From Methylobacter sp. (GTDB lineage: Bacteria; Pseudomonadota; Gammaproteobacteria; Methylococcales; Methylomonadaceae): a DNA stretch of 64,000 nucleotides. Location: contig JAUYMY010000006.1 of assembly GCA_030699385.1 (NCBI GenBank), positions 62,001-126,000 on the forward strand, given 5' to 3'. Below are positions 1 through 7,042 of the stretch, one piece after another (position 1 is the stretch's first letter; the number at the start of each line of letters is the position of its first letter). A program made the translations under genes and the position numbers. Below the pieces are notes generated by a model. The model saw only the letters and a program-made list of their open reading frames with translations, did not search any database and had not been told where the DNA came from.

Positions 1-223
1 AGGCATCGGATTGTTTGATGATCAGCTGTTGGTTTTTTAAGCGCCGTCTAAGCCAGAAAAAATGGCTGCAAATTGCGCACAACAAGGCCAGTTTAACCCC
101 AATCGGCAAGGCATTGGCGATACTCGACGCCAGCGCCAACCCATGAAAAAAAACCAGCCACTGTTGTAATCTCCGGGAGCTTTTAACTTCAATGAACAGC
201 GGCAGTTCCGGTTTTTTAGGCAC
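1..223 (-). CDS. ygfX: YgfX-like membrane protein, partial (C-terminus beyond window)
   Basis: Reading the minus strand from a GTG at 223-221 gives an open frame to the window edge (about 74 codons). An AAGGAG ribosome site lies 9 bases upstream. The product begins VPKKPELPLFIEVKSSRR, followed by two hydrophobic stretches (about residues 24-40 and 44-58) split by a short polar turn, then a basic WLRRR segment. Two N-terminal membrane helices followed by a soluble part is the layout of YgfX/CptA, a small inner-membrane protein encoded beside sdhE in enterobacteria and linked there to cell division and FAD assembly. Here it is divergent from ygfZ, and sdhE lies far away at 28.4 kb. The assignment rests on layout and neighbour, not on a full-length match. 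Confidence 0.6.
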   Translation of the reverse strand, partial: MPKKPELPLFIEVKSSRRLQQWLVFFHGLALASSIANALPIGVKLALLCAICSHFFWLRRRLKNQQLIIKQSDA

Positions 224-298
224 TTTGGCGCACTCCTTGTTTTCTTGCGTTTAAACAGCGATATAATCAGCGCACTTTAAAACCAACTCTGTTATCTG

Positions 299-1288
299 AT
301 GAATTCTAACTGGAAAAATTTTCTGCTGTCTAATAACGCATCAATCGACAACGATGCCGCTATTATTTTCCCTGAACATCAAGGCGACCGGCGTATTTAT
401 GCCCTGGCGCATCTGGGTGTTTTGACCCTTGCAGGACGCGATACGGCAACGTTTTTGCAGGGACAAATCACCTGCAACATTAACGACATCAGCGATACCA
501 AAAGCAGCCTCGGCGCCATTTGCAATCCTAAAGGCAGGGCGATCAGCACTTTTTTGCTGGTCAAGGACGGCGCTGATTTTTTGATGATTTTGCCGCAAGA
601 ATTAGTGGCTGCCGTGCAAAAAAGGCTGCAAATGTATGTGTTGCGCGCCGATGTGCGGTTGACCGATAGCTCGGACGAACTCTGCTTGCTCGGCCTGCGC
701 GAAGGTCAGCCGCAACTGGATGAGGCGCAAAAATCCACTTTTGCGACGACCCGGCAAGCCGCTATTGCGGTTGAACTTGCTAACCGCCATTTGTTTATTG
801 CGACGCCTGAACAGGCCCAAACGCTCTGGACGGAACAACTCGCGCTGGGCTTTTTGCCGGAAGATTCGGCGCAATGGCGCTGTTTCGACATCATTGCCGG
901 GATTCCCTGGCTGACGGCGGCAACCTCGGAAGAATTTATTCCGCAAATGCTGAATTTGGACAAGTTGGGCGGCATCAGTTTTAACAAAGGCTGTTACACC
1001 GGCCAGGAAATCGTGGCGCGGACGCATTATCTGGGCAAGGCAAAGCGGGAAATGTTTGCCGCCGAATGCCCGGCTATTTCAGAGCCGCCTAAGCCTAATG
1101 CCAGCATTATTGATGACAGCGGCGATACCGAACAGAGCGCCGGCAAAGTGCTGTGCGCGCAAACCAGGCAAAATACGTGCTACCTGCTGATTATTCTGCA
1201 AATTTCCGAGACGCATCGCTATAACCTGAGACTCAAAGACCGCTCGGATAAAATAACCTTATTAACCGCATCAACTCTAACACTATGA
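299..1288 (+). CDS. ygfZ: Folate-binding YgfZ/GcvT-like protein, Fe-S cluster maintenance
   Basis: 329 aa, soluble. The signature K-G-C-Y-T-G-Q-E is present at residues 230-237, followed by IVAR and a conserved Y-L-G-K-x-K-R stretch; the Cys in this motif is essential in E. coli YgfZ. The family resembles the aminomethyltransferase GcvT, binds tetrahydrofolate and helps build or repair Fe-S clusters in enzymes such as MiaB. The N-terminal GRDTATFLQGQITCNI segment is also typical. Its stop overlaps the start of the next gene by 4 bases (ATGA), so the two are probably co-translated. The coupling to a heme A synthase-like gene is a local oddity. Confidence 0.93.
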   Translation: MNSNWKNFLLSNNASIDNDAAIIFPEHQGDRRIYALAHLGVLTLAGRDTATFLQGQITCNINDISDTKSSLGAICNPKGRAISTFLLVKDGADFLMILPQELVAAVQKRLQMYVLRADVRLTDSSDELCLLGLREGQPQLDEAQKSTFATTRQAAIAVELANRHLFIATPEQAQTLWTEQLALGFLPEDSAQWRCFDIIAGIPWLTAATSEEFIPQMLNLDKLGGISFNKGCYTGQEIVARTHYLGKAKREMFAAECPAISEPPKPNASIIDDSGDTEQSAGKVLCAQTRQNTCYLLIILQISETHRYNLRLKDRSDKITLLTASTLTL

Positions 1289-2259
1289 ATCCACAAGCCG
1301 TTGCGCGTTTTCGCCGATTAGGCGTATTGACCATTTTCGCCGTTTATATTGTCATTCTTGCCGGTGGCATTGTGAGAGCTTCCGGTGCTGGCATGGGTTG
1401 CCCCGACTGGCCGACCTGCTTTGGGCAATGGGTGCCGCCTACCGATGAAGCGCAGTTGCCGGCCAATTACCATGAGATTTATGCCGAGCGCGGTTATCAG
1501 GATACGCAATTTAACCCGGTAAAAACCTGGACCGAATACGCCAACCGGCTGGTCGGTGTCACCATCGGTTTCTTGATTTTGCTGACGGCCTGGTCGTCGC
1601 GCATTTATCTTAAAACCGACAAAACCATTTTCCATTTGGCGGTGACGGCGTTTTTGCTGGTCGGTTTTCAGGGCTGGCTCGGTTCGACCGTAGTCGCCAG
1701 CAATCTCAAGCCGGTGATGATCACCTTGCACATGCTGCTGGCTTTGTTCATCGTCGCCTTGCTGATTTACACCATTGCCCGTTCGCAACGTGATGTGATC
1801 GCCCAACTCGACATTCAGGCGCTGCCGGAAAAATTCAAAACCGTGTTGATTGCAGCGATGGTGATGACCTTGATGCAGGTGGCGATGGGGACGCAGGTGC
1901 GCGAAGCGGTCGATTTTATTTCCCATAGCCATAGTTATATCGAGCGCCAATACTGGCGTGACGACTTCCCGATCATTTTTTACATACACCGTTCGTTCTC
2001 CTCGGTTATTTTGTTCACTAACCTGTGGCTGGCCTGGAAAATTGTCCGCGCCGTCGATAAAAACAGCCTGTTGCGCATGCTGGGTTTAGCGCTGGCAGGG
2101 CTAGTCATCACCGCGATATTGGCGGGCGTCAGTCTCGACCGATTGGGAATGCCGCCGGTTGCGCAACCGATTCATCTGTTAATGGCCAATTTGATTTTCG
2201 GCGCACAGTTTTTTCTGTACAGTTGTTTGAATTACGCTGGAAAATCAGCGGAAACTTGA
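1285..2259 (+). CDS. ctaA: CtaA/Cox15-type heme A synthase-like membrane protein
   Basis: 324 aa, about eight membrane helices. The N-terminal segment with GGIVRASGAGMGCPDWPTCF is diagnostic of Cox15/CtaA, which oxidises heme O to heme A for aa3-type cytochrome oxidases. Heme-ligand-type histidines occur in TLHMLLAL, YIHRSFSS and QPIHLLMAN. No heme O synthase or oxidase subunit genes are nearby, so participation in oxidase assembly is family knowledge only. It starts inside the ygfZ stop codon (4-base overlap). Confidence 0.85.
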   Translation: MNPQAVARFRRLGVLTIFAVYIVILAGGIVRASGAGMGCPDWPTCFGQWVPPTDEAQLPANYHEIYAERGYQDTQFNPVKTWTEYANRLVGVTIGFLILLTAWSSRIYLKTDKTIFHLAVTAFLLVGFQGWLGSTVVASNLKPVMITLHMLLALFIVALLIYTIARSQRDVIAQLDIQALPEKFKTVLIAAMVMTLMQVAMGTQVREAVDFISHSHSYIERQYWRDDFPIIFYIHRSFSSVILFTNLWLAWKIVRAVDKNSLLRMLGLALAGLVITAILAGVSLDRLGMPPVAQPIHLLMANLIFGAQFFLYSCLNYAGKSAET

Positions 2260-2301
2260 TATTTATCTGTTCGTTCAACAACGAACCTTATTGGCCATAG
2301 C

Positions 2302-3438
2302 ATGACGCAACTCAAAAAAGACCCCCAGCTAGTAATGACAACGCAAGCCAGGTTCGTAAATACCCGTTATTTAAGGGACTTTTTCAAGCATTTTCTGCCG
2401 AACTCGCAGGCGGTTGCGCTGGCCATCATTCTGGTGGTCAGTTTCGTGCTGATTTATAGCTTGTCCGATTTATTGATGCCGGTTTTTGTCTCCATCGTGC
2501 TGGCTTATTTGCTGGAAGGCTTGGTGGCTAAAGCTGAAAGCATGAAAATGCCGCGCCAAGTGGCAGTCTATTTGGTGTTTTCAATATTTATGGCCTGTCT
2601 GATTTTTCTGTTGTTTTACTTGATACCGCTGGTTTTACAACAGGCAGTCGAGTTGGTTCAGCATATTCCGGAAATACTCAACAAGGCGCAAGCAGGCGTG
2701 ATGAGCCTGCCGAAGATGTATCCGCAAATGCTCTCGGAAAATAAAGTCCAACAGATTATGTTCGCGGTGCAACGCGAGTTGTTAACCTATGGGCAAAATG
2801 TGCTGTCACTTTCAGCAGCGTCCGTTGTCGGCCTAGTCAGCGTGATGATTTATTTATTCTTAGTGCCGATGATGGTGTTTTTTCTGCTCAAAGATAAACA
2901 AATATTGGTGTCTTGGTTTTTGCAGTTTATGCCCAAAGACCGGCATTTGACCGTGCGCGTGTGGGAAGAAGTCGATATGCAGATCGGCAATTATGTGCGC
3001 GGCAAGTTTGCCGAAGTTCTTATTCTGTGTGCGGTTAGTTATGTGACTTACGCCGCGATGGGCTTAAATTACGCGATGTTGCTGGCGGTTTTGATGGGCT
3101 TACAGGTCATTATCCCTTACGTCGGCGCAACACTGGTGACCTTTCCGGTCTTAGGTGTGGCTTATTTTCAATGGGGTTTTGGCAGCGATGAGTTTATGTA
3201 CATTATCATTGCCTACTCCATTATTCAGGCGCTGGACGGCGTTATCTTAGTGCCGGTGCTGTTTTCGGAAGCGGTTAATCTGCATGCAATCGCAATTATC
3301 GTCGCCATTTTGTTTTTTGGCGGCTTGTGGGGATTTTGGGGTGTATTCCTGGCTATTCCATTGGCGACCGTTGTCAAGGCAGTGCTGACCGCCTGGCCGA
3401 GAATTGGCGACAAGAGTTTGAATGCGGCTATTAAGTGA
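2302..3438 (+). CDS. AI-2E family transporter (PerM/YdiK-type)
   Basis: 378 aa polytopic membrane protein. It has the classic layout of this family: an N-terminal helix cluster (about residues 37-110), a soluble middle (115-170), then helices with the conserved IPYVGA motif and a C-terminal FGGLWGFWGVFLAIPLA segment. Members export small molecules or act as Na+/H+ antiporters; the AI-2 assignment of the founding member is not general, so the substrate is unknown. An alternative ATG lies 33 bases downstream. It is the last gene of the opening plus-strand block, followed by opposite-strand accessory genes. Confidence 0.85.
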   Translation: MTQLKKDPQLVMTTQARFVNTRYLRDFFKHFLPNSQAVALAIILVVSFVLIYSLSDLLMPVFVSIVLAYLLEGLVAKAESMKMPRQVAVYLVFSIFMACLIFLLFYLIPLVLQQAVELVQHIPEILNKAQAGVMSLPKMYPQMLSENKVQQIMFAVQRELLTYGQNVLSLSAASVVGLVSVMIYLFLVPMMVFFLLKDKQILVSWFLQFMPKDRHLTVRVWEEVDMQIGNYVRGKFAEVLILCAVSYVTYAAMGLNYAMLLAVLMGLQVIIPYVGATLVTFPVLGVAYFQWGFGSDEFMYIIIAYSIIQALDGVILVPVLFSEAVNLHAIAIIVAILFFGGLWGFWGVFLAIPLATVVKAVLTAWPRIGDKSLNAAIK

Positions 3439-3464
3439 GGCGAATTCCTTTTAATCTGTCATTA

Positions 3465-3556
3465 ATGAAGCCCGTGGGATAACGTTTTTCTGCCCAGCAT
3501 AAAGCTGTTGCCCACTCGGCTCATCTTTATAAATAGCGATCCACACCTACAGCGTA
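3465..3556 (-). pseudogene. Decayed 3' fragment of a second DUF4160 gene
   Basis: On the minus strand this stretch reads WIAIYKDEPSGQQ..., closely resembling the C-terminal WIAIHEDELMADW of the intact DUF4160 gene at 3833-4102. The DNA also matches directly: ctcatcttNatNaatagcgatccac occurs in both. No start codon or full domain is present, so this is a relic, probably of a tandem duplication or an earlier module. Confidence 0.5.
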
Positions 3557-3563
3557 ACCCGAT

Positions 3564-3824
3564 CTATCCGGCTGTACGGCCATAAATAGAAAACGGAACA
3601 GAGAATTCATAAAGCGTTTCGGGTGCAATGTCGATGTCGCCAGGCCAGGTAACCGTACCGTAATCGACATGAGCTAACGAGAAGAATCCAGGATTCTCCA
3701 AGCGACGAAATACCGGGTAGTGCAAATAAGGCTTCATATCAAAATAGCGTCGCTCACCGTCACTGAAAGTCAGAATCAAGACAAAATCAGGCGCAATCTC
3801 AACACAATTAACATTAATCATCAC
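3564..3824 (-). CDS. DUF2442 family protein
   Basis: 86 aa, soluble. Features typical of DUF2442 are the N-terminal V-x-V-x-P-D-F-x-L-x-L-x-F-x-D-G-E-x-R-x-F-D-M-K-P pattern and a C-terminal G-x-V-x-W-P-G-D-I-D-I-A-P-E-x-L-Y. DUF2442 genes are often paired with DUF4160 genes and have been proposed as toxin-antitoxin-like modules, without a settled mechanism. The start is 8 bases from the DUF4160 stop, so the two are one transcription unit. The C-terminus (IYGRTAG) runs on beyond the usual end of the domain. Confidence 0.8.
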   Translation of the reverse strand: MMINVNCVEIAPDFVLILTFSDGERRYFDMKPYLHYPVFRRLENPGFFSLAHVDYGTVTWPGDIDIAPETLYEFSVPFSIYGRTAG

Positions 3825-3832
3825 CAGCTTTC

Positions 3833-4102
3833 TCAGCGCAAAGGATCAATTGGGAATACCGGCTGACCACTTGCCGCCAACGACCAATCGGCCATTAACT
3901 CATCTTCATGAATAGCGATCCACGCCTGTACCATGCGCAATTTTTTGGCGGGAATGTCACCTTCCAGAAGATTGCCATCTGGAATGGAAATCACAGCTTG
4001 CACGCCTTGATATTCAATATGAAGGTGGGGTAAGTGATGTTGTTGGGTATCCATAAACAGCATCCGGATAATAATCCCGTAAAACATACTGATAGTTGGC
4101 AT
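3833..4102 (-). CDS. DUF4160 family protein
   Basis: 89 aa starting at ATG 4102 (MPTISMFYGIIIRM), the usual start for the family; an AGAGG-like ribosome site precedes it. The frame is open further upstream, but that part has no family similarity. The core contains HHLPHLHIEYQG and a C-terminal AWIAIHEDELMADW, both diagnostic of DUF4160. It lies directly before DUF2442. The function is unproven; small paired DUF4160/DUF2442 genes near mobile elements suggest an accessory, addiction-like role. Confidence 0.8.
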   Translation of the reverse strand: MPTISMFYGIIIRMLFMDTQQHHLPHLHIEYQGVQAVISIPDGNLLEGDIPAKKLRMVQAWIAIHEDELMADWSLAASGQPVFPIDPLR

Positions 4103-4308
4103 AGCGAAGAACCTCTGGCAAATTACGATAGATAATTCTAGCACCGTAGGGCGGTTTCGCGATAGCAAACCGCCAATTAACGCACAACACGAAAACAATC
4201 GATCATCAAAAACAGACAGGCATAAAAAATCTATTGGACATTCAATCGAGGTCAATTCATATCACCACGAATGTGGCGGATTGCTAGCGCGAATCCGCCT
4301 TACGCGGG

Positions 4309-4336
4309 TTCCCAAGTTAGAACTTGGGAACGAGAT
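4309..4336. repeat. Short palindrome related to the MITE-like terminal repeats
   Basis: gttcccaag and cttgggaacgaga form an inverted pair with almost no internal sequence. The same words end the 155-bp element at 32196-32350 and its partial copy at 5111-5220. It is either an end-to-end remnant or an independent REP-like palindrome. Confidence 0.5.
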
Positions 4337-4372
4337 ACAAAAAACCACCCAACCCCGTGAGATTGGGTGGTT
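4337..4372 (-). terminator. Rho-independent terminator after the first HigBA-like pair
   Basis: Read on the minus strand, AACCACCCAA and TTGGGTGGTT form a 10-bp stem around a 10-base loop, followed directly by a run of six T. It lies about 60 bases after the antitoxin stop at 4434. Confidence 0.75.
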
Positions 4373-4433
4373 TGTTGTATTGTTTTCCCTATTGTTTACG
4401 CAGCTCTATTTTTTATCAGATGTTACTTTAGGG

Positions 4434-4718
4434 TTAAACCGGCTCAGCATGAAGTTTAACGCCTAGCGCCTTAATCACCTTCAAAATGGTATCAAATCGC
4501 GGTTTGGAGCCGGGGGAAAGTGCTTTGTATAGGCTTTCTCGACCAAGACCGGATTCTTTAGCGACCATCGCCATGCCTTTAGCTTTGGCAATATAACCCA
4601 AAGCACGGAGCAGTTCGTCATTATCACCGTCTTCGAGCACTTGGGACAGGTACTCGCTAATCATTTCATCACTATCAAGCAAGCTAACCACATCGAATGG
4701 CAACAGTTTTACAGTCAT
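4434..4718 (-). CDS. Antitoxin of RelE/HigB-type module (addiction module antidote, HTH)
   Basis: 94 aa. The pattern YLSQVLEDGDNDELLRALGYIAKAKGM followed by GLGRESLYKALSPGSKPRFDTILKVIKALG is characteristic of the putative addiction-module antidote family: an N-terminal toxin-binding part and a C-terminal Xre/HigA-like helix-turn-helix. It would neutralise the toxin encoded directly upstream and repress the shared promoter. It is separated from the toxin stop by 3 bases, with toxin first, as in higBA. Confidence 0.88.
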   Translation of the reverse strand: MTVKLLPFDVVSLLDSDEMISEYLSQVLEDGDNDELLRALGYIAKAKGMAMVAKESGLGRESLYKALSPGSKPRFDTILKVIKALGVKLHAEPV

Positions 4719-4721
4719 CGT

Positions 4722-5015
4722 TTAAATCTCCTTAGCAAGTTCAACCGCGCGTTTAATGTCGGCTTGTTGTGTAGACTTGTCGCCACCGGCGAGTAATACC
4801 ACCATTACGCCACCGCGCACCGTAAAGTAAACGCGATACCCGGCACCAACATCAATACGCATTTCAGACACATCGCCGCCTACTGGCTTAATGTCACCCA
4901 GATTGCCGTGCTCAGCGCGGTCGATGCGCCGTAAAATCGCGGTTTTAGCACGCAAATTACGCAAGGAAGAATGCCATTTTGCGAAAGGTTCAGTTTGTTC
5001 GATGACGTAGTTCAT
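4722..5015 (-). CDS. RelE/ParE superfamily toxin (HigB-like)
   Basis: 97 aa. The segment FAKWHSSLRNLRAKTAILRRIDRAEHGNLGD, then V-S-E-M-R-I-D-V-G-A-G-Y-R-V-Y-F, then VVLLAGGDKSTQQADIKRA matches the RelE-like killer-protein family (TIGR02683 type), usually ribosome-dependent mRNA interferases. The conserved basic R..R and GYRVYF strand are present. It forms an operon with the antitoxin at 4434-4718. Confidence 0.88.
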   Translation of the reverse strand: MNYVIEQTEPFAKWHSSLRNLRAKTAILRRIDRAEHGNLGDIKPVGGDVSEMRIDVGAGYRVYFTVRGGVMVVLLAGGDKSTQQADIKRAVELAKEI

Positions 5016-5110
5016 GATGTCATTGTATCTAAGTCAATACAGAAATCAAAGCCTTACATTGACGCACCTAATGCCCGTAGGATATGTTACCTACCGCGCT
5101 AAATTCAACT

Positions 5111-5220
5111 GCAACAAGGCCAATTCCGACAACCAGAAATCAATAACTTACAGCGCTTTTTCTGCTATTTTTTAGTGATTCTGACAATACTTTCACAGTC
5201 TCTGGAGCTTGGGAGCGAGA
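5111..5220 (+). repeat. Partial copy of a MITE-like element (right half)
   Basis: 110 bases align with 32241-32350; for example caataacttacagcgctttt, then tctgctattttttagtgatt, and the right terminal repeat ending cttgggagcgaga are shared. The left terminal repeat is missing or decayed. It ends 8 bases before the stop codon of the AbiC-like gene. Confidence 0.8.
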
Positions 5221-5228
5221 AATATCCG

Positions 5229-5795
5229 TTAATCAATGAGCGGCATTTTGGAAAGATCAACACCAGAATCACAAAGTATTTCTTGTATTTCGGCTTTTAT
5301 AATTTCAAGTCTACTATTGAGAAGTACATTATCCGTTATGGCTTTTGTATTTTGGATATGCGAATAGTTAATAATGCTGTCTTCAATGTCTGCTCCGTTA
5401 TCGTGAGCCTCCATTAGCTTTATATGCCGTGTAATAATCGCTTCATTTGCCATGATTTTTTTTTGGTCATCTTGTGAAATTATCACTAAAGCAGATAATT
5501 TGACGTTATTTTCATGCGCTTTGGTCGTTTTTTGAAATTCATATCTATTCGCCCGCAATTCATCTCTTTGTGACTTCAATTCCTTGCGTTGCATTGAATA
5601 TGTTTGAAACAAAAGTACCAGTGCAAAAAAGCTCAATACAGGGTTTAATGTTCCACCAACAAAATCACCAAATTCATTGAGCTGAGTTTTACATTTTTCG
5701 TAATCAAAAAAGCTAGGAAACTGTAAATAATAGAAATAAGAAATTGCACCAATCAAAACTAAAAAAATAAACTTATCGAGAAGGCGAATAATCAT
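5229..5795 (-). CDS. Two-TM membrane protein similar to putative phage abortive infection (AbiC-like) proteins
   Basis: 188 aa from ATG 5795, chosen because a GGAGG ribosome site lies 7 bases upstream. Two membrane helices (about residues 9-25 and 53-70) frame the segment FGDFVGGTLNPVLSFFALV, followed by QTYSMQRKELKSQRDELRANR, a charged coiled coil. The FGDFxGGxLNPxLxF motif, then a TM helix and a QRKEL coiled coil, is the hallmark of the putAbiC-type membrane family found in phage-defence loci. No enzymatic domain is visible. The start overlaps the stop of a truncated helicase-type ORF. Function is inferred from family resemblance and the island context only. Confidence 0.6.
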   Translation of the reverse strand: MIIRLLDKFIFLVLIGAISYFYYLQFPSFFDYEKCKTQLNEFGDFVGGTLNPVLSFFALVLLFQTYSMQRKELKSQRDELRANRYEFQKTTKAHENNVKLSALVIISQDDQKKIMANEAIITRHIKLMEAHDNGADIEDSIINYSHIQNTKAITDNVLLNSRLEIIKAEIQEILCDSGVDLSKMPLID

Positions 5796-6070
5796 TTCTT
5801 TTCCTCCAGCGCTGGCAAGGTATTCACTATCGCCACTGAACCGATGCCGACGGCTACTATGCGTTTGACTAAGTCTATACCGGTATTGCGGGCATCGGTG
5901 CCTTGTTCTCGTGCCCAATCTGCATACGTCCATACATGACTGTACAAATCTTTGTAACTGGCTTCGTTACGTAAATAGGTACACATGACCTCTTCAAAAT
6001 AAGTACCTTTTTCACGTTCGGTATGGGAGGCTTGGCGATAGGTGTTGAGTAGGGTTTGTAAGAGGGTCAT
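5792..6070 (-). pseudogene. N-terminal remnant of a Mrr-like/DEAD-box restriction helicase
   Basis: From ATG 6070 the product reads MTLLQTLLNTYRQASHTERE, then KGTYFEEVMCTYLRNEASYKDLY and VWTYADWAREQGTDARNTGIDLV. This is the start of large restriction-type helicases carrying an N-terminal Mrr-like endonuclease fold (ERE-KG-xx-FE, GIDLV). After GIDLV the sequence changes to an unrelated 24-residue tail ending EEKK, so about 90 percent of the parent protein is missing. The frame is intact and its TGA overlaps the ATG of the AbiC-like gene, so it may now serve as a short leader. An upstream ATG at 6115 is possible. Confidence 0.6.
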
Positions 6071-6318
6071 GGGTACGTGATTTTTATAGAGCAGCAATAG
6101 ATCGATAAAACACACTCACCTTACCGGAATAGTAAGAAGGAAGGCTAGCGTATCAAGGTTGTGCCTTAAACTAGGATCTTTCCCGCTGCGCGGGTGAGCC
6201 AATGCAAAAGCGGCATAATGTCCTTTATGTCTTAGGGGTAGCGGAAAAACGCTGTTATTCGTTGTGGTAAGATTTTTGTTAATGCGGCAAAGCTGCTGTA
6301 GCTTTCGTACTTATTTTC

Positions 6319-6636
6319 TTACTTCACCGCTCTGACTTCGAGATGAATACCGCTCTGGGTTTGAAGATGCGAGAGCACCGCAAACAGGTTTTTAGCCTGC
6401 GGATTGCCGCGCTGGCTGAACATACGCATGAGGCTTTTAGGCGGGGTATTGGTGGCTTCACTGAGATTTTCAAAACCGATGGTCGCATTGATATAGTCGC
6501 GCAAAACCGCCTTGCCGGTATCCACGTCACCCGACAACAAGCATTCAACGCCTTCACGCAGAAGCGCATCACGGAACTCTGTATCATGCTCGACTCGGGC
6601 TATTACGGTTGTTTTGAAACTGCGGGTTAAGGTCAT
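6319..6636 (-). CDS. HTH antitoxin/regulator of second RelE-type module
   Basis: 105 aa. The C-terminal half (ENLSEATNTPPKSLMRMFSQ, then GNPQAKNLFAVLSHLQ) is a small helix-turn-helix resembling HigA-like DNA-binding antitoxins. The N-terminal part is rich in charged residues and probably binds the toxin. Its ATG overlaps the toxin stop by 4 bases, so the two are co-translated. Not closely similar to the antitoxin at 4434-4718, so the two modules are distinct types rather than duplicates. Confidence 0.8.
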   Translation of the reverse strand: MTLTRSFKTTVIARVEHDTEFRDALLREGVECLLSGDVDTGKAVLRDYINATIGFENLSEATNTPPKSLMRMFSQRGNPQAKNLFAVLSHLQTQSGIHLEVRAVK

Positions 6637-6971
6637 TTTTTATCTCTGTGTCGCTTGCGTTGTTTGTAATCTTGCCATCGGGCTTGTGCGGCTTCAATGT
6701 CGAGCTGTTGGCGCTTCTTGGTGCCGCCAGCCAATAAGATCACCAACCGTTCGCCGTCTTTACCAAAATAAATCCGGTAACCGGGGCCAAAATCAAGGCG
6801 ATATTCCAATACTCCAGCGCCGTCTCCTTTCGCATTTGAAAAGTTGCCCAGTTCCACCCGAATCAGTGCGGTCGTAATTTTAGCGGCGTGGGACGCATCC
6901 AGATCATTAAACCAAGCGGCGAAAGGGCTATGTCCGTCCTGAGTGATATATTCCTGTAATTCAATCATCAT
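6633..6971 (-). CDS. RelE/HigB-type toxin of second module
   Basis: 112 aa. The pattern FAAWFNDLDASHAAKITTAL, then VLEYRLDFGPGYRIYFGKDG and LVILLAGGTKKRQQLDIEAA matches RelE/ParE (phage-derived Gp49-like/HigB) toxins. The C-terminal basic tail (KQRKRHRDKK) is longer than usual. Two adjacent ATGs are possible starts and no strong ribosome site is seen. It precedes the antitoxin with a 4-base overlap. Confidence 0.85.
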   Translation of the reverse strand: MMIELQEYITQDGHSPFAAWFNDLDASHAAKITTALIRVELGNFSNAKGDGAGVLEYRLDFGPGYRIYFGKDGERLVILLAGGTKKRQQLDIEAAQARWQDYKQRKRHRDKK

Positions 6972-7042
6972 TAATAGTAACTTATAGGTTACCTTGATTC
7001 AACGGTAAACTTAGATTCACGTTATTGTTTGAATCTTTGCAC

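Larger units (their letters stand above)
4103..4433. other. Non-coding gap with short palindromes
   Basis: 331 bases without a convincing gene. It contains the palindrome GTTCCCAAG-TTAGAA-CTTGGGAAC (4309-4332), which matches the ends of the MITE-like element at 32196-32350, and the terminator at 4337-4372. A 61-codon plus-strand open frame crosses both hairpins and is not credible. Confidence 0.6.

Noticed and set aside
4281-4466. 61-codon plus-strand frame
   Set aside because: It reads through two hairpins and the terminator of the TA pair and overlaps the antitoxin end.
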